From positions 1 to 64,000 of the forward strand of contig NZ_JASITA010000005.1 of assembly GCF_030063415.1 (NCBI RefSeq): DNA of 64,000 nt, written 5' to 3'. This DNA comes from Streptomyces sp. H27-C3. GTDB lineage: Bacteria; Actinomycetota; Actinomycetes; Streptomycetales; Streptomycetaceae. Numbering within the stretch: the stretch's first letter is position 1; each line of letters opens with the position of its first letter. Both the position numbers and the translations under genes were made by a program. This document shows, piece by piece, positions 26,372 to 34,327 of this stretch. Below the pieces are notes generated by a model. It made no database searches and was not told the origin of the DNA. It saw only the letters and a list, made by a program, of their open reading frames with translations.

Positions 26372-28009
26372 CTACGCGGCAGCGCGGCTACCGCCCTGCG
26401 CGCCCGTCCCCGGGCGGCCACGACGGCCACGGCTCCGGCTGCCCGGGGCACGCTCGCCCTGGGGCGCCCGGCCGGCGCCGCCCTGCTCGCCCTGGCCGCC
26501 ACGGCCTGCCGTCTGCCCAGCACGGCCGCCGGCCGGGGCACGCTCGCCCTGACCACGACCGCCGCCGCCCTGGCCGCCACGGCCGCCGGCCGTACGGTTA
26601 CCGCCGCTCGCGCGGCCGCCGCCCTGCGGCTTGCGCTTGGGCTGCGCCTGCTGCTGCGGGACCTCGACGATGATGGCCACGCCGGAGGGCTCGCGCGCAC
26701 CGGTGATCCGGGCCAGCTCCTCATCGCTGGACTTGACCCTGGCGGTCTGCGGGCTGATGCCGGCGTCGGACATCAGCTTGGTCATCTCCCGCTTCTCGTC
26801 GGGCAGCACCAGCGTGACCACGCTGCCGGACTCACCGGCGCGGGCAGTACGGCCGCCGCGGTGCAGGTAGTCCTTGTGGTCGGTGGGCGGGTCGACGTTG
26901 ACGACCAGGTCGAGGTCGTCGATGTGGATGCCGCGGGCGGCCACATTGGTGGCGACCAGCGCGGTGACCTGACCGGTCTTGAACTGGTCGAGCGTCCGGT
27001 TGCGCTGCGGCTGCGAACGGCCACCGTGCAGCGCCGCCGCCGGTACACCACTGGCCAGCAGGCGCTTGGCGAAACGGTCCGCGGCGCGCTTGGTGTCCAC
27101 GAAGAGGATCACCCGGCCCTCGCGGGCCGCGATGCGGGTGGCCACGGCCTTCTTGTCGGTCTCGTCCGCGACGTACAGGACGTGGTGCTCCATCGTGGTC
27201 ACCGCGCCCGCCGACGGGTCGACGGAGTGGACCACCGGGTCGCTCAGGAACATCTTCACGAGCCGGTCGACGTTCCGGTCGAGGGTCGCGGAGAACAGCA
27301 TCCGCTGCCCGTCCGGCTGGACCTGCTTGAGCAGCCCTGTGACCTGCGGCAGGAAGCCCATGTCGGCCATCTGGTCGGCCTCGTCGAGGACAGTGATCGA
27401 GACCTGGGACAGGTCGCAGTCACCGCGCTCGATGAGGTCCTTGAGGCGGCCGGGGGTGGCCACGAGCACCTCGGTGCCTCGGCGCAGCGCGGTCGACTGC
27501 CGGGTGATCGACATGCCGCCGACGACCGTGGCGGTCCGCAGGTTCACGGCGGTCGCGTACGGCGTCAGGGCGTCGGTGACCTGCTGTGCGAGCTCACGGG
27601 TGGGCACCAGGACCAGCGCGAGGGGGGTACGCGGCTCGGCGCGCTGTCCCGCGAGGCGGGTCAGCAGCGCGAGGCCGAAGGCAAGGGTCTTCCCGGATCC
27701 GGTGCGCCCGCGGCCGAGGATGTCGCGGCCGGCGATCGCGTTCGGCAGGGTCGCGCCCTGAATCGGGAAGGGCTCGGTCACACCCAGTGCCGCCAGGGTC
27801 TTGAGCAGGGCTGCGGGCATGTCGAGGTCTGCGAACTGCTCGACGGCCGGCAGCGCCGGGGTAATGGTCTCCGGCATCGCGAATTCACCCTGAAGGGGGG
27901 TGGACCGACGGGCGGGTCCCTTTGCGGGAGCCTTGCCCTGGGCCTTCGAGGGGCGATTGCGAGCGGGACGGGCTGAGCGAGCGGCGGCCGGGCGTTCGGA
28001 GCGAGTCAT
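26372..28009 (-). CDS. DEAD-box RNA helicase with RGG-rich tail
   Basis: A 545-residue ATP-dependent RNA helicase of RhlE type. Motifs in order: EPFPIQGATLPNAI (Q motif), GRTGSGKT (I), PTRELA (Ia), DEAD (II), SAT (III), ARGIHIDD (V) and HRGGRTARAG (VI). A basic N-terminal extension precedes the core, and the last 100 residues are a low-complexity GGRGQG/RGG tail likely to bind RNA. The ATG at 28009 follows AGGAAGG; the longer open frame runs back through the csp gene. It lies downstream of csp on the same strand but is separated by a strong hairpin, with readthrough possible in the cold. Confidence 0.95.
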   Translation of the reverse strand: MTRSERPAAARSARPARNRPSKAQGKAPAKGPARRSTPLQGEFAMPETITPALPAVEQFADLDMPAALLKTLAALGVTEPFPIQGATLPNAIAGRDILGRGRTGSGKTLAFGLALLTRLAGQRAEPRTPLALVLVPTRELAQQVTDALTPYATAVNLRTATVVGGMSITRQSTALRRGTEVLVATPGRLKDLIERGDCDLSQVSITVLDEADQMADMGFLPQVTGLLKQVQPDGQRMLFSATLDRNVDRLVKMFLSDPVVHSVDPSAGAVTTMEHHVLYVADETDKKAVATRIAAREGRVILFVDTKRAADRFAKRLLASGVPAAALHGGRSQPQRNRTLDQFKTGQVTALVATNVAARGIHIDDLDLVVNVDPPTDHKDYLHRGGRTARAGESGSVVTLVLPDEKREMTKLMSDAGISPQTARVKSSDEELARITGAREPSGVAIIVEVPQQQAQPKRKPQGGGRASGGNRTAGGRGGQGGGGRGQGERAPAGGRAGQTAGRGGQGEQGGAGRAPQGERAPGSRSRGRRGRPGTGAQGGSRAAA

Positions 28010-28040
28010 TCGGGAATTGCCTTCCTGGGGACAGCACAAG

Positions 28041-28073
28041 CCGGGGCCCGCACCTTCACGGTGCGGGCCCCGG
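28041..28073 (-). terminator. Hairpin between csp and helicase gene
   Basis: A perfect 14-bp GC-only-rich inverted repeat (arms 28041-28054 and 28060-28073, 5-base loop) lies 24 bases past the csp stop and 32 bases before the helicase start. Confidence 0.75.
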
Positions 28074-28097
28074 CCAGGAGGTAACGCGTCGCGGCGA

Positions 28098-28301
28098 TTA
28101 GGCCGGGACGATGTTCTCCGCCTGCGGGCCCTTCTGGCCCTGCGTGACGTCGAAGGAGACCTTCTGGCCCTCCTGGAGCTCACGGAAGCCCTGGGTGGCA
28201 ATGTTCGAGTAGTGGGCGAAGACGTCGGCGCCGCCGCCGTCCTGCTCAATGAAGCCGAAGCCCTTTTCCGAGTTGAACCACTTCACGGTTCCAGTAGCCA
28301 T
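28098..28301 (-). CDS. Cold-shock protein, CspA family
   Basis: A 67-residue single cold-shock domain that binds single-stranded RNA/DNA. Both nucleic-acid motifs, KGFGFI and DVFAHYS, are present, and the length is standard. The ribosome site is AGGAG. The upstream leader is unusually AT-rich for this genome and can fold, as in other csp genes whose translation is temperature-controlled. Confidence 0.96.
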   Translation of the reverse strand: MATGTVKWFNSEKGFGFIEQDGGGADVFAHYSNIATQGFRELQEGQKVSFDVTQGQKGPQAENIVPA

Positions 28302-28387
28302 GTCATTCTCCTATAAAAAACTGGGGCAGATCCGGAAATCCGCACTGTACGGATTCCACGTCGCCGCAATTAGCCCCATCCGGAGAA
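28302..28387 (-). promoter_or_regulatory. Structured AT-rich csp promoter/leader
   Basis: On the minus strand this region contains GGAATCCG pairing with CGGATTTCC (one bulge) across a 7-base loop, and GGGGCT/TGCCCC arms, then a T-run just before the AGGAG ribosome site. Its base composition is far below that of the surrounding DNA. A temperature-responsive 5' leader is likely by analogy with csp genes. Confidence 0.45.
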
Positions 28388-28432
28388 CCGGAAAACAAAA
28401 TGCGCCTGATGGAAGCATTCCCGTCAGGCGCA
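28388..28432 (-). terminator. Rho-independent terminator with U tract (fadA6-kstR2 operon)
   Basis: Arms 28401-28409 and 28424-28432 pair perfectly and extend to about 12 bp with one G-U. On the minus strand the stem is followed by TTTTGTTTTCC. Such a classical U tract is uncommon in this genus. It lies 68 bases past the fadA6 stop and shields the csp promoter. Confidence 0.8.
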
Positions 28433-28499
28433 CATAATGTTTATGGGTACCAAAACTGCAACTCGCCCAGCTTAGCACGACGACGCCGGAGCGCCAGCT

Positions 28500-29657
28500 C
28501 TACAGGCGTTCAATGATCGTGACGTTCGCCTGTCCGCCACCCTCGCACATCGTCTGCAGCCCGAACCGCCCGCCCGTACGCTCCAGTTCGTGCAGGAGCG
28601 TCGTCATGAGCTTCACACCGGTCGCGCCGAGCGGGTGTCCGAGCGCGATGGCGCCGCCGTTGACGTTGACCCGCTCGGGGTCGGCGCCGGTCTCCTTCAG
28701 CCAGGCGAGGACCACCGGCGCGAACGCCTCATTGATCTCGACCAGGTCGATGTCGGCGATCGACATCCCGGTCTTCTTCAGGGCGTACGCCGTCGCCGGG
28801 ATCGGCGCGGACAGCATGCGGATCGGGTCCTCGGCGCGCACCGACAGGTGGTGGATGCGGGCGCGCGGGGTCAGCCCGTGTTCGGCGACGGCCCGCCCGG
28901 ACGCGATGAGCAGCGCCGAGGCCCCGTCGGAGACCTGCGAGGAGCAGGCCGCGGTGATGGTGCCCCCCTCCATGACGGGCTTGAGGCCCGCCATCTTCTC
29001 CAGCGTGGTGTCGCGCCGCGGCCCCTCGTCCACCGTCACGTCGCCGTGGGCGACGGTCTCCCGCTCGAAGCGGCCCTCGTCGATCGCGCGCAGCGCCCGT
29101 TGGTGCGAGCGGAGCGCGAACTCCTCCATGTCGAGGCGGGAGATGCCCCACTTGCGGGCGATCAGCTCGGCTCCGTGGAACTGGTTGACGGGCCGGTCAC
29201 CGTAGCGCGCCCGCCACCCCGCGGAGCCGGCGTACGGCCCCTCGGTCAGGCCCAGCGGTTCGGCGGCCTGGCGCGAGGCGAAGGCGATGGGGATCTGGGT
29301 CATGTTCTGCACGCCGCCCGCGACGACCAGGTCCTGAGTGCCGGAGAGCACGCCCTGCGCGGCGAAGTGGAGGGCCTGCTGCGAGGAGCCGCACTGCCGG
29401 TCGATCGTCACGCCGGGCACTTCCTCGGGCAGCCCGGCCGCCAGCCACGCCGTACGCGCGATGTCCCCCGCCTGGGGGCCCACGGTGTCCAGGCAGCCGA
29501 AGATCACGTCCGCGACGGCGGCCGGGTCGACGCCGGAGCGCCGGACCAGGGCCTGGAGGACGTGGGCTCCGAGGTCGGCCGGGTGGACGGCAGACAGGCC
29601 GCCCTTGCGCCGGCCGACCGGGGTGCGTACCGCTTCGACGATGTAGGCCTCGGCCAT
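28500..29657 (-). CDS. fadA6: Thiolase FadA6 (steroid ring degradation)
   Basis: A 385-residue thiolase that cleaves a 3-ketoacyl-CoA in the late steps of steroid C/D-ring degradation. The nucleophilic cysteine is in DRQCGSSQQA (about 89-90), the histidine in GGAIALGHPLGATG and the second cysteine in MCEGGGQANV. The start ATG has AAGGAG eight bases upstream. It lies directly downstream of the kstR2-like gene, as Rv3556c does relative to Rv3557c in Mycobacterium. Confidence 0.92.
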   Translation of the reverse strand: MAEAYIVEAVRTPVGRRKGGLSAVHPADLGAHVLQALVRRSGVDPAAVADVIFGCLDTVGPQAGDIARTAWLAAGLPEEVPGVTIDRQCGSSQQALHFAAQGVLSGTQDLVVAGGVQNMTQIPIAFASRQAAEPLGLTEGPYAGSAGWRARYGDRPVNQFHGAELIARKWGISRLDMEEFALRSHQRALRAIDEGRFERETVAHGDVTVDEGPRRDTTLEKMAGLKPVMEGGTITAACSSQVSDGASALLIASGRAVAEHGLTPRARIHHLSVRAEDPIRMLSAPIPATAYALKKTGMSIADIDLVEINEAFAPVVLAWLKETGADPERVNVNGGAIALGHPLGATGVKLMTTLLHELERTGGRFGLQTMCEGGGQANVTIIERL

Positions 29658-29678
29658 GACTGCTGCTCCTTGGATGAG

Positions 29679-30290
29679 TTACGTACGCAGGGCGATTCCG
29701 TCCAGGACCATCGACAGGTACTGGCGGGCGATTTCCTCCGGGCTGTGCTGTCCGCCGGGCCGGTACCAGGACGCGGCGACCCACACGGTGTCGCGCACGA
29801 AGCGGTAGGTGAGGCGGACGTCGAGGTCGTCGCGGAAGACCTGGGCGGCGACGCCGCGCTCCAGCGTTCCGAGCCACGCCTTCTCGAACTTCTGCTGCGA
29901 GTCGGTGAGGTAGTGGAAGCGGGGCTGCGAGGCCAGGTGCCTGGATTCCTTCTGGTAGATGGCGACGGCGGCGCGGTGCCGGTCGATCTCACGGAAGGAC
30001 TCGGTGACCAGGGCCTCGATGGTCTCCCTGGGGCCGAGGCCGGCGGCGAGCACGGTGTCGTACCCGTCCCAGAGCTCGGCGAGGAAGGTCGACAGGATCT
30101 CGTCGAGCATCGATTCCTTGGAATCGAAGTGGTAGTAGAGGCTGCCGGCGAGCATGCCCGCCTCGTCGGCGATCTTCCGGACGGTGGTGGCGTTGTAGCC
30201 CTGGGCGGCGAACACCTCGGCGGCGGTGTCGAGCAGTTCGCGGCGCCGCTCGGGCGAGGCGGTCACCTGGGACTTCTTCTTGGTAGGCAC
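29679..30290 (-). CDS. kstR2: TetR-family repressor KstR2
   Basis: A 203-residue TetR regulator. The N-terminal helix-turn-helix spans about residues 15-60 (AAEVFAAQGYNATTVRKIADEAGMLAGSLYYHF). The ligand domain shares with mycobacterial KstR2 the strings ASQPRF.Y, YRF(V/I)RDT.WV..(S/R)WYRPGG and QYL.(M/I)VL.GI, recalled from that protein. KstR2 is released by HIP-CoA. Position next to fadA6 supports the call. The start is GTG with a weak ribosome site. Its likely operators are the paired palindromes at 21855 and 31327; none is evident in front of its own gene, where a MITE-like element sits. Confidence 0.88.
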   Translation of the reverse strand: MPTKKKSQVTASPERRRELLDTAAEVFAAQGYNATTVRKIADEAGMLAGSLYYHFDSKESMLDEILSTFLAELWDGYDTVLAAGLGPRETIEALVTESFREIDRHRAAVAIYQKESRHLASQPRFHYLTDSQQKFEKAWLGTLERGVAAQVFRDDLDVRLTYRFVRDTVWVAASWYRPGGQHSPEEIARQYLSMVLDGIALRT

Positions 30291-30322
30291 CCGCCCATTG
30301 TCGTACCGGTGACGGTGTGGCC

Positions 30323-30492
30323 CCTAAGGGCTGTCCCGTAATCCCTGGTGGATCAGCGCACGGCGTCAGATGCGGTGCATCGCAAGGCGGAGGGACGTTC
30401 GCATACTGGACGTATTCGGGCGTTCCGACAACGCGGCGAGGTGCCGTAGCTGTCGTCGTGCGCCTGCCAGGGATTGCGGGACAGCCCTTAGG
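30323..30492. mobile_element. MITE-like inverted-repeat element, copy B
   Basis: Terminal inverted repeats beginning CCTAAGGGCTGTCCCG and continuing AATCCCTGG run for about 28 bp with few mismatches at both ends (30323-30350, 30463-30492). The 110-bp interior has no gene and shares its motif order with the element at 13725-13878. The right end supplies the TAA stop of the adjacent SDR gene (30488-30490), and the left end is 33 bp upstream of the kstR2 start, so the insertion separates the two genes of one transcription unit. Confidence 0.7.
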
Positions 30493-31309
30493 CATGCTGG
30501 CTGCTGACGGAGACCGTTTCGCCCGTCATGTAGGAGGAGTAGCCGCTGGCGAGGAAGACGATGACGTTGGCGACCTCCCAGGGCTCGGCGTACCGGCCGA
30601 AGACCTCACGGGCCGTCAGCTCTTCGAGGAGTTCGGGGGTGGTGACCTTCACCAGGTGCGGGTGCATGGCAAGGCTGGGGGCGACGGCGTTCACCCGGAC
30701 GCGGTACTCCGCCGCCTCGACCGCCGCACACCTCGTCAGTGCCATCACGCCGGCCTTCGCCGCGGCGTAGTGGGCCTGGCCCGCCTGGGCGCGCCAGCCG
30801 ACGACGGAGGCGTTGTTGACGATCACTCCGCCGCCATCCGCGTCCTTGAGCAGCCGCAGCGCCGCCCGGGTGCAGCGGAATGTCCCGTTCAGCGTCACGT
30901 CGAGGACCTTCGACCACTGCTCGTCGGTCATGTCGACCAGGGCGCAAGTGCCGCCCAGTCCAGCGTTGTTGACGACGATGTCGAGTCCGCCGTGCCGCGT
31001 AACGGCCGCCTGGAAGAGCGCCTGGACCTGCGCCTCGTCCGTGACGTCGCACGGGACCGAGGTGACGGCGCCCGGCCCGAACTCCGCCGCGAGCGCCGCC
31101 TCGCTCTCCTTCAGCCGCCGCGCGTGCGCGTCGCTGATGACGATCCGCGCGCCCTCCTCCAGGAATCTGCGGGCGGTCGCACCGCCGATCCCGGCCCCGG
31201 CCGCCGCGGTGATGACGGCGCTGCGGTCCCGGAGCAGGCCGTGTCCAGGTACGTAATCGGGCGCACCCGGCACGTGTCCGGGTGCGCTCGGCTCCTCGAC
31301 GCTGCTCAT
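30488..31309 (-). CDS. SDR dehydrogenase of steroid C/D-ring degradation (Rv3559c/IpdF position)
   Basis: A 273-residue SDR with the cofactor motif TAAAGAGIGGATAR, NNAG and the catalytic S-Y-K set (NNASVVGWRAQAGQAHYAAAKAG; serine in NNAS). It sits between kstR2 and the divergent fadE30 gene, the place of Rv3559c (IpdF) in Mycobacterium, an enzyme acting on hydroxylated HIP-CoA. The gene has no Shine-Dalgarno and its start is 18 bases from operator 2. Its stop codon lies within the end of a MITE-like element, so the C-terminus may have been altered by the insertion. Confidence 0.87.
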   Translation of the reverse strand: MSSVEEPSAPGHVPGAPDYVPGHGLLRDRSAVITAAAGAGIGGATARRFLEEGARIVISDAHARRLKESEAALAAEFGPGAVTSVPCDVTDEAQVQALFQAAVTRHGGLDIVVNNAGLGGTCALVDMTDEQWSKVLDVTLNGTFRCTRAALRLLKDADGGGVIVNNASVVGWRAQAGQAHYAAAKAGVMALTRCAAVEAAEYRVRVNAVAPSLAMHPHLVKVTTPELLEELTAREVFGRYAEPWEVANVIVFLASGYSSYMTGETVSVSSQHA

Positions 31310-31326
31310 GGCCGTACGTTAACCTA

Positions 31327-31342
31327 CCAAACCCTTGTTAGG
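31327..31342. promoter_or_regulatory. Candidate KstR2 operator 2
   Basis: CCAAACCCTTGTTAGG lies between the divergent SDR and fadE30 genes. It matches the reverse complement of operator 1 at 14 of 16 positions and has the same 18-base distance to the leftward SDR start. On the minus strand TAGGTT, a -10-like hexamer, follows it directly. Confidence 0.7.
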
Positions 31343-31353
31343 GAAGGATGAGG

Positions 31354-32520
31354 ATGTCTGACGACGGTCTGCGCACGGATCTGGACTTCACCCCGGACGA
31401 GGACGCCTTTCGGGTCGAGGCGCGGGCCTGGCTCGCCGCGCATGTGCCCGCCGAGCCACTGCCGTCGCTGGAGACCGAGGAGGGGTTCGCCGCGCACCGC
31501 GGGTGGGAGGCGCGGCTGGCCGCGGACCGGTGGTCGGTCGTCTCCTGGCCCGAGGAGTACGGCGGCCGGGGCGCCGACATCTTCACGTGGCTGATCTTCG
31601 AGGAGGAGTACTTCGCGGCGGGCGCGCCGGGCCGGGTCTCCCAGAACGGCATCAACCTCCTCGCGCCCACCCTCTTCGACCACGCGAGCGACGAGCAGCG
31701 CGCCCGGGTGCTGCCGTCGATGGCGAGCGGTGAGGTCATCTGGGCGCAGGCGTGGTCCGAACCCGAGGCCGGCTCGGACCTCGCGTCCCTGCGGTCGACC
31801 GGTGAACGCACCGAGGGCGGCTGGCTGTTGTCCGGCCAGAAGACCTGGTCGTCGCGGGCCGCCTTCGCCGACCGCGCCTTCGGCATCTTCCGCACCGAAC
31901 AGGGCACGCCCAAGCCGCACCAGGGCCTGACGTACCTGATGTTCAACCTGTCGGCGCCGGGCGTGACCGTGCGGCCCATCGGGCGTCTCGACGGGAAGCC
32001 CGCGTTCGCCGAGCTCTTCCTCGACCGGGTCTTCGTGCCGGACGCGGACGTCATCGGGGAGCCGGGGCAGGGGTGGAAGGTCGCCATGTCGACAGCGGGC
32101 AACGAGCGCGGGCTGACCCTGCGCTCCCCCGGCCGGTTCCTCGCCGCCGCCGACCGGCTGGCCCGGTTGTGGCGTACGCACGGGGACCCGGCGGACACGG
32201 CGCTGCGCGACCGGGTCGCGGACGCGGTGATCGGCGCTCGCGCTTACCAGCTCTTCACGTACACCAACGCGTCGCGTTTCGCCGCGGGCGCCACCATCGG
32301 CGCGGAGTCGAGCCTGAACAAGGTCTTCTGGTCCGACTACGACATCGCGCTGCACGAGGCGGCGCTCGATCTGCTGGGCGCGGAGGGGGAGTTGGCCGAC
32401 GGCGAGTGGGCCGAGGGGTACCTCTTCTCGCTCGCGGGCCCCATCTACGCAGGCACCAACGAAATCCAGCGCGACATCATCGCCGAGCGCCTTCTCGGCC
32501 TCCCGAAGGGCCGCCGCTGA
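31354..32520 (+). CDS. fadE30: Acyl-CoA dehydrogenase FadE30-like
   Basis: A 388-residue FAD acyl-CoA dehydrogenase with the full-length family pattern: WAQAWSEPEAGSDLASL (flavin/substrate contact), GQKTWSSRAAFAD, and the C-terminal YAGTNEIQRDIIAERLLGLP. It should desaturate a CoA thioester derived from the HIP side chain or ring. The ATG at 31354 is chosen because GGGAAGG is correctly spaced to it and abuts the ATG at 31348. Its stop overlaps the next acyl-CoA dehydrogenase start, hinting at a heteromeric pair as found for steroid-degrading enzymes. Confidence 0.88.
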   Translation: MSDDGLRTDLDFTPDEDAFRVEARAWLAAHVPAEPLPSLETEEGFAAHRGWEARLAADRWSVVSWPEEYGGRGADIFTWLIFEEEYFAAGAPGRVSQNGINLLAPTLFDHASDEQRARVLPSMASGEVIWAQAWSEPEAGSDLASLRSTGERTEGGWLLSGQKTWSSRAAFADRAFGIFRTEQGTPKPHQGLTYLMFNLSAPGVTVRPIGRLDGKPAFAELFLDRVFVPDADVIGEPGQGWKVAMSTAGNERGLTLRSPGRFLAAADRLARLWRTHGDPADTALRDRVADAVIGARAYQLFTYTNASRFAAGATIGAESSLNKVFWSDYDIALHEAALDLLGAEGELADGEWAEGYLFSLAGPIYAGTNEIQRDIIAERLLGLPKGRR

Positions 32521-33506
32521 TGCGATTCCTCCTCACCGACGAGCAACGGGAGTTCGCGCGCTCGCTCGACACGATGCTGTCGGCCGCGGACACGCCCGCC
32601 GCCGTACGGGCCTGGGCGGGTGGGGACCACGCGCCCGGCCGGGCGCTCTGGTCGCGGCTGGCCGACGCGGGGGTGTTCGCCCTGGCCGTGCCGGAGGAGC
32701 ATGAAGGCGTGGGCCCGCTGCCGGTCGAACTGGCCGTCGCCTACACGGCTTTGGGGCGCCATGCGGTGCCGGGGCCGGTGGTCGAGACGGCCGCGGCGGC
32801 GGTGTTGCTGGCGGCGCTGGGCGATGCGGGACTCGCTCTCGCCAAGGAGCGGCTGCCCTCGCTGGCGTCCGGACGGCGCGTCGCCTCCTTGGGCCTCGGG
32901 GCGTACGCCCTGGACGCCGACTCCGCCGACGCGTTGTTCGTCGTCCGGGGCGACGAACTGCGGCTGACCGCCGAGCCGGGCCCGCCGCGGGCGTCCACCG
33001 ATCCGGCGCGGCGCATGTTCAGCCCGTCGGACGGAGGGGAGTTGCTGGCGAGCGGCCCGGCCGTGCGCGAAGCGGCGGCACGCGCCACGGACTGGGCCGC
33101 TTTCCTGACGGCGGCCCAGTCGCTGGGGGTGGGTGAGGCACTACTGGCGCAGACGGTGGCGTACGTCAAGCAGCGCACCCAGTTCGGCGCGCCGATCGGC
33201 TCCTTCCAGGCGGTGAAGCACCGGCTGGCCGACACGCTGATCGGCCTCGAATTCGCCCGCCCCCTGCTGCACGGAGCGGCGCTAGCCCTCGGAGCCGGCT
33301 CGCCCCGGGCGGGGGCGCAGGTCGCGGCGGCGAAGGTGGCGGCGGGCGAGGCGGCGTACGCCGCGGCCCGCGCCGCACTCCAGCTGCACGGCGCGCTCGG
33401 CTACACCCAGGAGCTGGACCTCTCCCTGTGGCTGCGAAAGGCACGCCCGCTCCGGGACGCGTGGGGCACGCCGTCGGAGTGCCGGAGGCGGGTACTGGCC
33501 GACTGA
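32520..33506 (+). CDS. Acyl-CoA dehydrogenase, short steroid-type subunit
   Basis: A 328-residue acyl-CoA dehydrogenase lacking about 50 residues relative to the usual 380. Recognisable parts are the N-terminal helical domain (RFLLTDEQREFARSL), RTQFGAPIGSFQAVKHRLADT and ALQLHGALGYTQELDLSLWLRKA. Short partners of this type form alpha2beta2 enzymes in steroid side-chain and ring degradation. It begins at the last base of the fadE30 stop (TGATG), so the two are co-translated. Exact homologue (FadE31/32/33 type) not resolved. Confidence 0.85.
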   Translation: MRFLLTDEQREFARSLDTMLSAADTPAAVRAWAGGDHAPGRALWSRLADAGVFALAVPEEHEGVGPLPVELAVAYTALGRHAVPGPVVETAAAAVLLAALGDAGLALAKERLPSLASGRRVASLGLGAYALDADSADALFVVRGDELRLTAEPGPPRASTDPARRMFSPSDGGELLASGPAVREAAARATDWAAFLTAAQSLGVGEALLAQTVAYVKQRTQFGAPIGSFQAVKHRLADTLIGLEFARPLLHGAALALGAGSPRAGAQVAAAKVAAGEAAYAAARAALQLHGALGYTQELDLSLWLRKARPLRDAWGTPSECRRRVLAD

Positions 33507-33586
33507 CGGGCACCACTCACCCCAAGTGCCAACACGCGTAGGCCAACACTCGTTGACATCACGACGGCGTCGGCCCTAGGTGGACG

Positions 33587-33739
33587 AGCGCCCGACGCAC
33601 CACACTCCTCGTCCGCCCCGACGGTTACGTCGCCTGGGCGGCGGACACGGCGGACGCCGGATCGATCCGGGCCGCGCTCGCCGAGTGGACCGGACCGCGG
33701 AACGCCGACGCGGGGGTCGCGGACAGCGGATCGCGATGA
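33587..33739 (+). pseudogene. C-terminal remnant of a flavin monooxygenase
   Basis: The frame ending at TGA 33737-33739 reads TLLVRPDGYVAWAADTADAG, then a short helix IRAALAEWTGP. LLVRPDGxVAW is the C-terminal signature of FAD-dependent aromatic hydroxylases (PheA/TfdB type). No upstream start or FAD-binding domain exists, so only the tail survives. It lies just after the steroid genes in a 254-bp gap. Confidence 0.65.
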
Positions 33740-33760
33740 CGGCGGTGTGATCGTCGGTCG

Positions 33761-34327
33761 TCACGGACAGCGGATCGTGATGACGGCGGCGCGGCCCTCG
33801 GTCTCCAGAATGCCCAGCCATCCGGTCGCCACGGCGACGTCGTGGCGGTCGAGAATGACGCGCTCGCTCACCAGGCGCGCCGGAGTGTCGAGGGCGACGA
33901 CCAGGACCGTACTGCCGGCGGGGACCAGCAGCGGTAGGCCGCCGCGCACGACGGAGACGAGCACGGCGGTGTCACGGCCCCTGCGGTGCATGACGTTCAG
34001 GTTCACGACGGGCCCGTCGATGAGGCGGCCCTCGGTGGGTATGTCGCCGGGGAAGCGGTGGGGCGCATCGCGTACGTCGACGAGGTGCTGCCGGCCGCCG
34101 ACGGTGAGGTCCATGCCCGCGCCCTCGACCACGGTCAGGGTCCGGTCGACGCCGGGGAAGGCGGAGAACGGGCCGTCGGCAGAGACGTCCGCGAGGCTCA
34201 CACGCCACGCGAAGTCGTCGATCCCTGAGCCCTCGGGCCAGGCCGCGATCTCACGGGTGACGCCGCCGCCGTTCTTCCAGGGGACCGCGGACAGGTCGGC
34301 GGCCTTCAGCACGCGCAGTTCCGTCAT
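33761..34327 (-). CDS. HutD/Ves-family cupin protein
   Basis: A 188-residue protein of the HutD (PF05962-like) family. The N-terminal VPWKNGGGVTREIAAWP and the central WRVSLADVSADGPFSAFPGVDRTLTVVEG are characteristic. These are bicupin proteins; in some bacteria they affect histidine use, but no hut genes are nearby, so the role here is open. The ATG overlaps the stop of the vWA gene upstream (ATGA), so the two are cotranscribed. Confidence 0.9.
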   Translation of the reverse strand: MTELRVLKAADLSAVPWKNGGGVTREIAAWPEGSGIDDFAWRVSLADVSADGPFSAFPGVDRTLTVVEGAGMDLTVGGRQHLVDVRDAPHRFPGDIPTEGRLIDGPVVNLNVMHRRGRDTAVLVSVVRGGLPLLVPAGSTVLVVALDTPARLVSERVILDRHDVAVATGWLGILETEGRAAVITIRCP

